In this document: positions 9,691-16,975 of the stretch, one piece after another | How positions within the stretch are numbered: the first letter of the stretch is position 1 | How the letters are laid out: the number at the start of each line of letters is the position of its first letter | From: Sulfuricella sp. | GTDB lineage: Bacteria > Pseudomonadota > Gammaproteobacteria > Burkholderiales > Sulfuricellaceae | Assembly: GCA_019911785.1 (NCBI GenBank) | Contig: JAIOJM010000027.1 | Location: 1 to 26,407 of the forward strand | Reading direction: 5' to 3' | DNA: 26,407 bases | The notes under the pieces: model-generated | The model's input: only the letters and a program-made list of their open reading frames with translations | Told to the model about the DNA's origin: nothing | Database searches by the model: none | Position numbers and translations under genes: made by a program

Positions 9691-11049
9691 CTAAATACCC
9701 AGATCGCAGCTTACTCTTTCAGTTTCAATATTCGGCAAAGCAACAGTGAGCTCTGCCGGCGTTTCGGTCGCAGGCAGGGATGATTCACAGTGCCTATGTG
9801 TGTTCAGCATCTCCCCAATTGCATTAGCCAATAGCGGAGGAACCGCATTACCCACCTGAGTATAGCGAGGGCATTCTTGTTTTCTTTGCTTCCCGCCGGT
9901 GGTGTACTTGCCTTGGAATTCGAACCAGTCGGGGAAGGATTGGAGCCGGGCATTTTCCCTGGCGGTAAGAATGCGCGGCTCGCAATAGTGCACGATATCG
10001 TCAGGAAGTGTAGTGATTGTCGGGGCTGGTCGGTCGGGATGTAGAACGGTCGTTGAGTGCTTCTTGGTGCCGACATTCTTGCGCTCCGCTACCGACATGC
10101 AACGACCTGGCCGGCAGGTTTCTTGCACTTTCTTGAAGTACTCTATTGTTGCTTTCTTGTGCTTGGCGAGGCGGCGGCTATTTGGTGCGATCCCCTGCGA
10201 ATCCATGCGCATTAGATCCAAGTAACCGTCGGACTCAACGGGGGCTTTGTACTCAGCTTCCTGAAACCCTTTGACATCTGAGTCCGTGTTGTCGACTAAT
10301 ACGTTTCCGGTCACGAGTAAATCGCTGATCGCTTCCTTGACAGAGATTTTCCGTGTGATGGGTAATTTTTTGCTTTCCAAGAATTCATTACGACTATCAA
10401 GTAGCTTCTGAAAGAGGGGTGAATCAGGAGCATCCTGCTCCGCTTTCCGTTCGCACAACACCAAGTAACGCAGGCGATTTTGAGGCACACCAAAATCCGC
10501 GCAATTAACTAATCCACGCGAAACGGAATAACCAAGATCTTCCAGTCGTCCTGCTACGTAGTCGGCATAGGATGCGTGCTTGGTGTCCTTGAGCAACTGG
10601 TCCAGCCCTTCCTCGGTTTCGAATCGCATGTTGAATCCCGCGACGTTTTCAATCACCAGGTAACGGGGCTGTAGTTTCTCGACCAGCAACAAGTACTGCT
10701 CGGTCATCTGGTTGCGAGGATCCGCCGGATCACGGCGACCGGCCGTGGAAAAGCCTTGGCAAGGGGGGCCGCCTACGATTAGGTCTATGCTGCCTTTCAG
10801 TGCGTCTAATCGCGGACCATGATTCGCCAACAACTCCTCGCAGGTCATGGCTTTCTTAGGGAGCCAGCTTGGCCAATGGAATTGGTAGCGTTTGCCGTCA
10901 ACCAAATTGTAGCGTAGCGTTTCGAACGCAAGAGGACTTCTCTCGATGGCAAAAACACCTTGGCAACCTGCTTGCAAAAGGCCAAGCGAAAGTCCGCCAC
11001 AGCCAGCGAAAACGTCTGCAAAACGAATAGTGGTGGGTATTTTGTCCAT
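9691..11049 (-). CDS. DNA (cytosine-5-)-methyltransferase
   Basis: A 452-residue enzyme that transfers methyl from S-adenosylmethionine to C5 of cytosine in a DNA motif. All hallmark motifs are present in order: motif I FAGCGG (14-19), motif IV GGPPCQGFS with catalytic Cys97, motif VI ENV (134-136), motif VIII PQNRLRYLVL, a long variable target-recognition region, and motif X VGNAVPP near the C-terminus. The start is taken as ATG 11049 (MDKIPTT) because motif I follows directly. The open frame continues 52 codons upstream but would run through the promoter and the divergent gene. No good Shine-Dalgarno is seen. A -10 TATAAT lies about 35 bases upstream. No classic partner endonuclease or Vsr is adjacent; its partners appear to be the DptFGH-like genes downstream and the divergent glycosylase. 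Target motif cannot be read from sequence. Base composition is more AT-rich than the downstream genes. Confidence 0.93.
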   Translation of the reverse strand: MDKIPTTIRFADVFAGCGGLSLGLLQAGCQGVFAIERSPLAFETLRYNLVDGKRYQFHWPSWLPKKAMTCEELLANHGPRLDALKGSIDLIVGGPPCQGFSTAGRRDPADPRNQMTEQYLLLVEKLQPRYLVIENVAGFNMRFETEEGLDQLLKDTKHASYADYVAGRLEDLGYSVSRGLVNCADFGVPQNRLRYLVLCERKAEQDAPDSPLFQKLLDSRNEFLESKKLPITRKISVKEAISDLLVTGNVLVDNTDSDVKGFQEAEYKAPVESDGYLDLMRMDSQGIAPNSRRLAKHKKATIEYFKKVQETCRPGRCMSVAERKNVGTKKHSTTVLHPDRPAPTITTLPDDIVHYCEPRILTARENARLQSFPDWFEFQGKYTTGGKQRKQECPRYTQVGNAVPPLLANAIGEMLNTHRHCESSLPATETPAELTVALPNIETERVSCDLGI

Positions 11050-11099
11050 GACAGCAAGGAGTTTGGTGGCGCGCTGCGCGCATATTATACTATTCTGAC
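11050..11099. promoter_or_regulatory. Divergent promoter between methyltransferase and glycosylase, with GC palindrome
   Basis: Fifty bases separate the two start codons. For the minus-strand methyltransferase a perfect -10 TATAAT lies at 11089-11084 (-35 is weak). For the plus-strand glycosylase, TATACT at 11086-11091 with TTGGTG at 11063-11068 gives a 17-bp spacer. It would place the transcription start almost at the ATG, so the mRNA may be leaderless; no Shine-Dalgarno precedes ATG 11100. The two -10 boxes overlap, so initiation should be mutually exclusive. GCGCGC-T-GCGCGC at 11069-11081 covers the expected methyltransferase start point and is a candidate operator or methylation-sensitive switch. 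Confidence 0.5.
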
Positions 11100-11798
11100 A
11101 TGAACATCGAAAAATGTCCAGGTGCTCCCGTGTCGGGACATCGAATTGTCCTGTTCCGGGAAAAGCTGCTGGCCTGGTTTCCCGATCACGGACGGGCACT
11201 CCCATGGCGAGAAATGGGGGCTAGGCTTTACGTATTGTTATTGGTGGAAGTGCTGTTGCAAAGGACTCGTGCAGAAACCATCGCAGCCTTCCTACCCCGG
11301 TTCCTCGATCGATACCCTGGCTGGAAAGAGCTCGCCACAAGCAATCTCGACGATCTCGCGGAGACGCTGAAACCCATCGGGCTTTGGCGACGTCGTGCTC
11401 GCCCATTGCAAGGCTTGGCACGGGAATTGATAGCTCTCGGGGAACAATGGCCCAAGCAGCGTGAAGTGCTGGAACAGATGCCAGCTGTTGGGCAGTACGT
11501 TGCAAATGCTGTCCTGCTGTTTGTTCACGGCGAGCCACATCCCTTGATGGATTCCAGCATGGCCAGGTTGTTGAGGCGGTATTTCGTAATTCACCCCGAA
11601 AAAGCCGATATTCGCTATGACAAGGCTCTGCATGCCGTTGCATACAGGGTGCTCGCGAAAGGGCGTGCCACGGAGCTGAATTGGGCAATGCTCGACATCG
11701 CGGCAAGCTACTGTAAACCCCGGCAACCCGAGTGCCCCGACTGCCCGCTTAGGCGGAGTTGCATGCATGGCCGTTCCGCATCAGGGCGCTCCAGATAG
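11100..11798 (+). CDS. HhH-GPD/4Fe-4S DNA glycosylase, Mig-like T:G mismatch thymine glycosylase
   Basis: A 232-residue member of the endonuclease III/MutY superfamily. Visible are an N-terminal helical lobe with LPWRE (34-38) and LLVEVLLQRT (47-56), a helix-hairpin-helix at 127-139 (MPAVGQYVANAVL), catalytic Asp151, and the iron-sulfur loop Cys205, 212, 215, 221 (C-x6-C-x2-C-x5-C). At the catalytic position where Nth has Lys and MutY has Ser, this protein has Tyr133, exactly 18 residues before Asp151. Mig.MthI from Methanothermobacter has the same pair (Tyr126/Asp144) and removes T from T:G. RT in LLQRT also matches Mig rather than MutY QQT. The neighbouring methyltransferase supports a role in repairing deaminated 5-methylcytosine, a functional stand-in for Vsr. 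The MutY C-terminal 8-oxoG domain is absent. Its end overlaps an ihfB-like fragment in another frame. Confidence 0.85.
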   Translation: MNIEKCPGAPVSGHRIVLFREKLLAWFPDHGRALPWREMGARLYVLLLVEVLLQRTRAETIAAFLPRFLDRYPGWKELATSNLDDLAETLKPIGLWRRRARPLQGLARELIALGEQWPKQREVLEQMPAVGQYVANAVLLFVHGEPHPLMDSSMARLLRRYFVIHPEKADIRYDKALHAVAYRVLAKGRATELNWAMLDIAASYCKPRQPECPDCPLRRSCMHGRSASGRSR

Positions 11799-11931
11799 GC
11801 CGCAATCCTAAAACCGGGAAAACAGTTCCCGTGCCAGAGAAGCGGGTGCCGCATTTCAAGTCGGGCAGTGCGAGCTGCGGGAACGTGTGGATGGCGGGGA
11901 TAACAAATGCCTTCCTCTTCATCGTAGCTAA
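11795..11931 (+). pseudogene. Frameshifted 3' fragment of an ihfB-like (IHF/HU family) gene
   Basis: Frame starting at 11795 reads IGRNPKTGKTVPVPEKRVPH followed by FKSG, the DNA-binding arm and following strand of the IHF beta subunit. Five bases later a different frame (11872 onward) reads ELRERVDGG, the expected continuation of IhfB, ending at TAA 11929-11931. A net frameshift therefore splits the C-terminus. The N-terminal half of the protein (about 55-60 residues) is missing. The fragment begins within the last codons of the glycosylase gene (different frame) and ends 29 bp before the tnsE stop on the other strand. It cannot make a functional IHF subunit. It marks a recombination junction. 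Confidence 0.75.
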
Positions 11932-11960
11932 CATCCCTACGCGCTTCGCGCCGAACATCC

Positions 11961-13610
11961 TTAACCTTGATGCTCATCATCGCTTAAGCCCAGTCTGTGC
12001 AACAATTTCGCCGCCCACAGTGTGGTCTGCCCACGCGTGCCGACCTTCTCCCTTGGTGTGAGCAGCTTCGGCAAACGCTCACAGGAACAAACGCCAGCCA
12101 ACCCCCATTCAGTTTCATGATCCCAGTGCCCACTAGCATCGACGAGACTGTCCAGCATGCCCTTTACGGATGACTCAATATCTTTGAACAACACGTGGAC
12201 CTTGAAGCGAAGCGCCATCAGGGACAATGCAACACCACCTGTGCGCTCCACATCAATCAGCACAATGGGCGGAGCATCCGGCAAGGTGATTGTCACTACC
12301 AAAGCTGTGCGCGGTTTTCGGTTTGCCATTGAGAACACCCGCCCTGTTTTGATCTGGCACAGTGACATCGCAAATTGAGCTTCTGGCAACCGGTCCGTCA
12401 TGATCTGAACCGTGTTGGCCAAGGCTTCCAAGTCTCCCAGACAGTCCCAGGTTGCCGGCGTCAGCACCTTGAAGTCCAGCGGTTGAAGGTTTCCGGAGCC
12501 ACTCTGTTCTCCCGCGCTAACCTTGACGGTTTGGTGTTTATCGACACGTAAACCGCTAGAGGCGGAAGCTATTTGCTTGGAGTTGCCTGGTTTCTCAACA
12601 TCGATCAGCAATTTATTGACTGTGATGTCACGGTCGAAGCCCGACTGCTTCGAGTACATATCCGTCGTCTTCTGGCCGTTGTCAGATGTGCTTCCGTCCT
12701 GGCCGTCATCTAATTGGTAGTCATAGACAATATTTTCCTGCGGCGTGCCGTTTTCGGAATCGTCAGCGCCTGAATCGGTACATATCTCGCTTCCGCCTGC
12801 ATCGCGCACGACATGCTTAAGCGATGGGTGACCGTATTGCAGCCTGTCGCAGGGGTGGCACTTGCCGGTCAGGTGCAAAAGTTCAAGCACCAGCCAGCGG
12901 TTGCCATGCCGCACCCCCCGGAATTTCCAAACCGAGTTCTTCAAGGGCGGGGGCATGAAAGTCACATACGCCTGCCCCTGACTTTGCAGGTGAACGCTAT
13001 CCCAGGCTCGCCGCGCGTCGGGGTCAAGCGCGACCCAGGCGAATTCCTGGACGAACTGGCGCGATAGACAGTGCTTGGGCATGTCGGCCGTGAATTGCAA
13101 CACCAGTTCAGGACGGTAGCCGGGAACATCCGGGTGGAACAGCAAATTCAGGGCACCTGGCCGCATTAGGGCATTGGCCAGAGTGCGGTTGTGCAGGAAC
13201 AGGTAGCGGACCAGTTCGATGGCAGGTATGAGGATTTCAGCCTGTGGTGTGCGGTAGCGGAATAGTCGCTGGATGCCACCTTCTTTACCATCGAAAGAAT
13301 AAAGCTCCGGTGGAATATCGGCCGAGGTGATTTCCTCATACTTAGACACATCGGAAATCGTCGCGGCGCCGACCATACCGCGTACCGACAACGACAATAA
13401 TTCACCGCCGGCGAAAGCCCTGCCCAAAGTAAGCAAAGGAAACATACCGATGGGCAGCAGGCGCATATGAAACCGGCCTGATGACATGCCGCGCACGACT
13501 GCGCGAACAAACCACGCTTCTTTCTCGTTGCGCGTGAGGCCAGCAAGCCAGTACAGCTCGACATGTTCCGAACCAAGTTTTGCTAAGTGCGCGACGAATA
13601 GCCGGCTCAT
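11961..13610 (-). CDS. tnsE: TnsE, Tn7 target selector for replicating/conjugal DNA
   Basis: A 549-residue protein, close to Tn7 TnsE (538). Matching blocks include IPAIELVRYLFLHNRTLANA near 125 (Tn7: IPQLELARSLFL), FMPPPLKNSVWKFRG near 215 (Tn7: FDPPPMQGWKL), and an acidic low-complexity linker around 285-335 as in Tn7 TnsE. In Tn7 TnsE directs insertion to lagging-strand-type DNA in conjugal plasmids by contacting the sliding clamp and 3' recessed ends. It is the last gene of the operon. The ATG at 13610 overlaps the tnsD TGA (ATGA). The stop at 11961 is followed by only a small GCGC-GAA-GCGC hairpin, so termination is unclear. Sequence conservation to Tn7 is modest but the position after tnsD and the shared blocks make the call secure. 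Confidence 0.88.
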   Translation of the reverse strand: MSRLFVAHLAKLGSEHVELYWLAGLTRNEKEAWFVRAVVRGMSSGRFHMRLLPIGMFPLLTLGRAFAGGELLSLSVRGMVGAATISDVSKYEEITSADIPPELYSFDGKEGGIQRLFRYRTPQAEILIPAIELVRYLFLHNRTLANALMRPGALNLLFHPDVPGYRPELVLQFTADMPKHCLSRQFVQEFAWVALDPDARRAWDSVHLQSQGQAYVTFMPPPLKNSVWKFRGVRHGNRWLVLELLHLTGKCHPCDRLQYGHPSLKHVVRDAGGSEICTDSGADDSENGTPQENIVYDYQLDDGQDGSTSDNGQKTTDMYSKQSGFDRDITVNKLLIDVEKPGNSKQIASASSGLRVDKHQTVKVSAGEQSGSGNLQPLDFKVLTPATWDCLGDLEALANTVQIMTDRLPEAQFAMSLCQIKTGRVFSMANRKPRTALVVTITLPDAPPIVLIDVERTGGVALSLMALRFKVHVLFKDIESSVKGMLDSLVDASGHWDHETEWGLAGVCSCERLPKLLTPREKVGTRGQTTLWAAKLLHRLGLSDDEHQG

Positions 13611-15352
13611 GCCGTATCACGCCAGAAAGTCGATTCGGCTTCGAGGGCGCTATTGATCTTATTAATGCTTTCCGAACGCAGTCCAGCCTTGCGCATCACC
13701 TTCCAGGCTTTAACTGGCCCACCGTCCAGTTCCAGTTCGATGATAGCCCAGTGGATGCGGCGAAGCTGAAATTCTTCGACATCCTCTACGGCTTGATCCA
13801 GGAAGGCCATCGTCTGCGGCAAAAGATGTCTACGCTTGAGGAGCCAGCCACGGAGATTGGCTCGGCGCTCCAATTCGGCGACCATGATGCGAACCGGTGG
13901 AATTTGCTTGCTGATGATGGCAACCAGCACACTGAGTTTTGCGGCCCAAGCACGATCAATCTCAACCCAATCGTGGTGTGCGTGAGCGGATTCCCTCTTG
14001 CTGGGCGACGATAGCTCATCAGGTAACGGCATTTCCACCGACTTCTGGTTGGCCATATTTTTTGATGATATCCGGCCAGATGGAACGAGTGCCCAAGGAA
14101 CAGCAACACCTAAATTCCGAGCAAGAAGAACTACAGTCTTTGGTTCAAGCTGTAACATGCGTCCGGTTTCGCGCAGACTGGAACCTGACACGACAAGTTT
14201 GCGTAACGCTGGCTCCAGCAACGGCCCATAGCGCAGGAATCGCGGCGGCCCCAACGTGTCGGTTGTCGAATAGAGGCAGCGGGTATAGGCATAGCCACAC
14301 GAGCACGCAAACACGCCCACGATGTTTTTACGATTGCGATGCTGGGTCATCGATTTGATCGGTGCCGGCGAGGAGTGCTGTGCGAGCGGGTTCAGGCATG
14401 GCCACGGCCCCGTCCCGAACGGTGAAATTTTCCGTTCGCGCTGCGCCAGAAAATCCTGCACCAGCAGGTGATAAAGCGGATGGTTAGCCGTGCGGCGATT
14501 TCGCACCATCGCCATGAGCCAATTGCCAGCGAATTCATTTGCATCCATTACGTTGGGCAGCAACCTCAGTGTCCGACCATAGAAGCGGCGGAACTCTTCG
14601 TCGAACCGCTGTTGATCCATGGTGGAGATCGAATGCGCCAGACCTGTTTCCAGCATCTGGCTTCGATAAAGGGCTGTCCAACCAGTGAAAGTGCGAGACA
14701 TAGGCGGATTGTCCAGCAGTTCGGCGCTGAGGGAAGCAAGGCGTTGCAAGTGGGACACCACCGCGTGCTCTATCACAGGAAGGATTGGGCGCGCTTGGGG
14801 AGGGCAATTCTCTGGCGTGGCCGCGACAAATTCATGACGGCTGTACTGCGAGAAAGAAACCAAGCTTTCCCGCAGGGGGCACGCATGCCTCGGGCAAACC
14901 AAAACACTGGGCAACTGGTGATCCCGGCACCAGTAAAGTTCTCCATGACAGAGGAGCATTTCTCGCGTGCATTCCGGGCAGAAGCGCAACCGATTGATTC
15001 GCGGGACACGGAAAGCAACAAGCCCCAAGCGAATGTGCAGGTTCTCGACTGTTCCACGCTTCATCGCCTGCCGCACATTAGCTTGCAATGAGGGCGGTTC
15101 GAACGCAATGAAGTACGGGTAAAGCGTAAGGGTGTCGATCATACGATCGACCGTCAGGCCTCGCTCTGGCGGGATGCGATTCGCTAATAATTGGAGATGC
15201 CCCTGCAGATCTAAAGTCGCGACTACCTTCCGATTGCCGAAAAGGGTTTCCAGCGTGTGCATCGGACCGGGTAACCCTACGTGTCGGTGATAGCGCGCCA
15301 GCACGCTGTACAACAGCTCACAGGGATAAATGGAGGGAAAATACGACAGCAC
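13607..15352 (-). CDS. tnsD: TnsD (TniQ family), attTn7/glmS target-site protein
   Basis: A TniQ-family protein of about 581 residues, somewhat longer than Tn7 TnsD (508). The N-terminus MLSYFPSIYPCELLYSVLAR is the family signature. A CCCH zinc-finger follows with CPEC at 125-128, DHQLP at 144-148 and CPRH at 153-156. TnsD binds the 3' end of glmS and recruits TnsC, so insertion occurs just downstream of the stop codon; the glmS-proximal right end in this window agrees with that. I choose GTG 15352, because it gives the family N-terminus and has GAGGG six bases upstream. TTG 15358 and GTG 15355 are alternatives. The gene begins 9 bases after the tnsC stop and overlaps tnsE by 4 bases. The long C-terminal region presumably supplies sequence-specific DNA contacts. 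Confidence 0.93.
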   Translation of the reverse strand: MLSYFPSIYPCELLYSVLARYHRHVGLPGPMHTLETLFGNRKVVATLDLQGHLQLLANRIPPERGLTVDRMIDTLTLYPYFIAFEPPSLQANVRQAMKRGTVENLHIRLGLVAFRVPRINRLRFCPECTREMLLCHGELYWCRDHQLPSVLVCPRHACPLRESLVSFSQYSRHEFVAATPENCPPQARPILPVIEHAVVSHLQRLASLSAELLDNPPMSRTFTGWTALYRSQMLETGLAHSISTMDQQRFDEEFRRFYGRTLRLLPNVMDANEFAGNWLMAMVRNRRTANHPLYHLLVQDFLAQRERKISPFGTGPWPCLNPLAQHSSPAPIKSMTQHRNRKNIVGVFACSCGYAYTRCLYSTTDTLGPPRFLRYGPLLEPALRKLVVSGSSLRETGRMLQLEPKTVVLLARNLGVAVPWALVPSGRISSKNMANQKSVEMPLPDELSSPSKRESAHAHHDWVEIDRAWAAKLSVLVAIISKQIPPVRIMVAELERRANLRGWLLKRRHLLPQTMAFLDQAVEDVEEFQLRRIHWAIIELELDGGPVKAWKVMRKAGLRSESINKINSALEAESTFWRDTA

Positions 15353-15361
15353 CACCAACCC

Positions 15362-16975
15362 TCATGCTGCAATGTCTAATAGCGACTTGACCATGCCGGC
15401 CGCAAGCAAGGCTTCATAACCGGACTGGCCAGCCTGTTTGCCAAGCGCGACGATGCGGCGCAGATCCTGCTCCGGCTGAACCGCTGGTTCCGACGGCTTT
15501 GCGGCTTTCTGCTTTCTTGGTCTCAAGGGCCGGGCCGCCAGCCTTTCCGAGATCGCCGCCATTAGTAACAGCGGGTCGGCAGATGGATGCTGTACCCGAG
15601 CTTCGTTGATCAACACCTGCGCAACGTCGTCGGCGACACCGAGTGAACGCAAGGCCGCCAGGATAGGATCATGGCCATCTTGGTTCTGTTCGGGCACTCG
15701 CGTTTCATTCACAGCAGGATCTCGCACAACCTCAGAAAGTTGCGACTGCATAGCAGAGGCCATCACCTGCTCGATATGCGCCTGCAGCGGCAACAGGTCG
15801 TCGTACTTCAGGAGAGCCTTGGCATCGTTCGTCCTGAGAGCATCGAGCATCGGTCGCACGATGCGGAAGTCTTCACGGGCAACTTTGCGCAGAAGCCGCG
15901 GCGTCAGAATTTCCGGCGTGCCGCGCACATCGCCAATACCGACCACCCGTAACTGTGAGAGCATGAACAGCTTAACGACAATGTCCAGGATGCCTTGGCT
16001 CTCGTCATACAGCACATCCCGAATCTCCGGGCTGATTGAAGTAAAATCACGTGTCCACTGATATTTCCAGAGTTGATCGATAAAGTAATCCCAAGCTTTG
16101 CCCTTCAGCAGACGATCCCAAACCAATGAACCCAGGCCGCTCGCCCTTCTCGCCTGTCGGAAGTTCTCCTGCAGCATCGGCACCGCGCTGAGCGTACCGA
16201 TCAGGATCACCGGCACGCCGATGGTGTTGACGAGCGTGACCAGAAAATTCAGCAATGCATCCGGACCTATCTTGGCCTTGTTCAAGTGCTGGATTTCGTC
16301 GATCACCAGTACCCCGAGTGCATGCAGGTTGGCCACGTGCGCCATGTGCACCATCATCTCGTCCACGCTTGCACGGCTGCGGCCATATGCGTTGAAGTAA
16401 TTGGTGCCGAGCAGCCGGTCCACGGCTGAGAAGAAGTTGATGCACAACTGCTTGGGCGAACCCTGAGACGGGCAATCAAGTTTGAGCCAGACGATCTGTA
16501 TCAGACTGAAAGGCTCCGAATGCTGGATACATTGTGGGTATTGGTGCAGTACCTTCTCGATTGACTTCGACTTGCCAATGCCGGAGCAGCCCGTAAGAGC
16601 GAAGCTGGCGGCAGTGTTCTCCACCGGATGGCGAGCCGAAATATGCAGAGACTTCGCTTCGATCCGCTCAGCCCCGTTTTGCAGATGGCGGATGTAATCA
16701 TGTGTCAGCGGGTTGCGTCCGATATAGCCTTGCCGCAACAGCATGCCAAAACGTTCAGCCAATTGCAGCTGTCGTTCCAGCGGCTCAAAATATCGACCCA
16801 AGCGCATGATGCAGTGTTTGCGCAATTGCGCTGGATAGGAACGCTCCCGTTCGTCGAACTCCGGATAGGACGCCAGGGTCATCAGCATGTCCCGCTGAGA
16901 CAACAACGGCGGCAGCTTGGCTATGAATGGATTGTCTTGGTACTCAGGCAGCATCGGCAATTCATCGTTTTGCAT
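15362..16975 (-). CDS. tnsC: TnsC, AAA+ transposition regulator
   Basis: A 537-residue AAA+ ATPase (Tn7 TnsC is 555). Walker A GCSGIGKS is at 129-136, Walker B VLVIDEIQHL at 222-231, sensor-like VILIGT near 256, and an Arg-rich GLGSLVWDRL near 283-292. TnsC links target selectors (TnsD or TnsE) to the TnsA-TnsB transposase in an ATP-dependent way and confers target immunity. The C-terminal tail beyond residue 400 is charged and low-complexity in places (RPLRPRKQKAAKPSEP) before a short conserved end that may contact TnsA. ATG 16975 overlaps the end of tnsB by 14 bases, consistent with one operon. Confidence 0.95.
   Translation of the reverse strand: MQNDELPMLPEYQDNPFIAKLPPLLSQRDMLMTLASYPEFDERERSYPAQLRKHCIMRLGRYFEPLERQLQLAERFGMLLRQGYIGRNPLTHDYIRHLQNGAERIEAKSLHISARHPVENTAASFALTGCSGIGKSKSIEKVLHQYPQCIQHSEPFSLIQIVWLKLDCPSQGSPKQLCINFFSAVDRLLGTNYFNAYGRSRASVDEMMVHMAHVANLHALGVLVIDEIQHLNKAKIGPDALLNFLVTLVNTIGVPVILIGTLSAVPMLQENFRQARRASGLGSLVWDRLLKGKAWDYFIDQLWKYQWTRDFTSISPEIRDVLYDESQGILDIVVKLFMLSQLRVVGIGDVRGTPEILTPRLLRKVAREDFRIVRPMLDALRTNDAKALLKYDDLLPLQAHIEQVMASAMQSQLSEVVRDPAVNETRVPEQNQDGHDPILAALRSLGVADDVAQVLINEARVQHPSADPLLLMAAISERLAARPLRPRKQKAAKPSEPAVQPEQDLRRIVALGKQAGQSGYEALLAAGMVKSLLDIAA

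Noticed and set aside
379..11049. Complete Dnd phosphorothioation system
   Set aside because: No DndA, B, C, D or E coding sequence is in the window; a cytosine methyltransferase occupies the modification position.
11050..11205. N-terminal extension of the methyltransferase to 11205
   Set aside because: It would run through the promoter and into the divergent glycosylase gene, and methyltransferase motif I begins directly after ATG 11049.
11759..12061. Plus-strand 100-codon frame as a gene
   Set aside because: Only the 24-codon ihfB-like stretch is protein-like. The start lies inside the glycosylase gene and the end overlaps tnsE antisense; it is treated as a pseudogene fragment.
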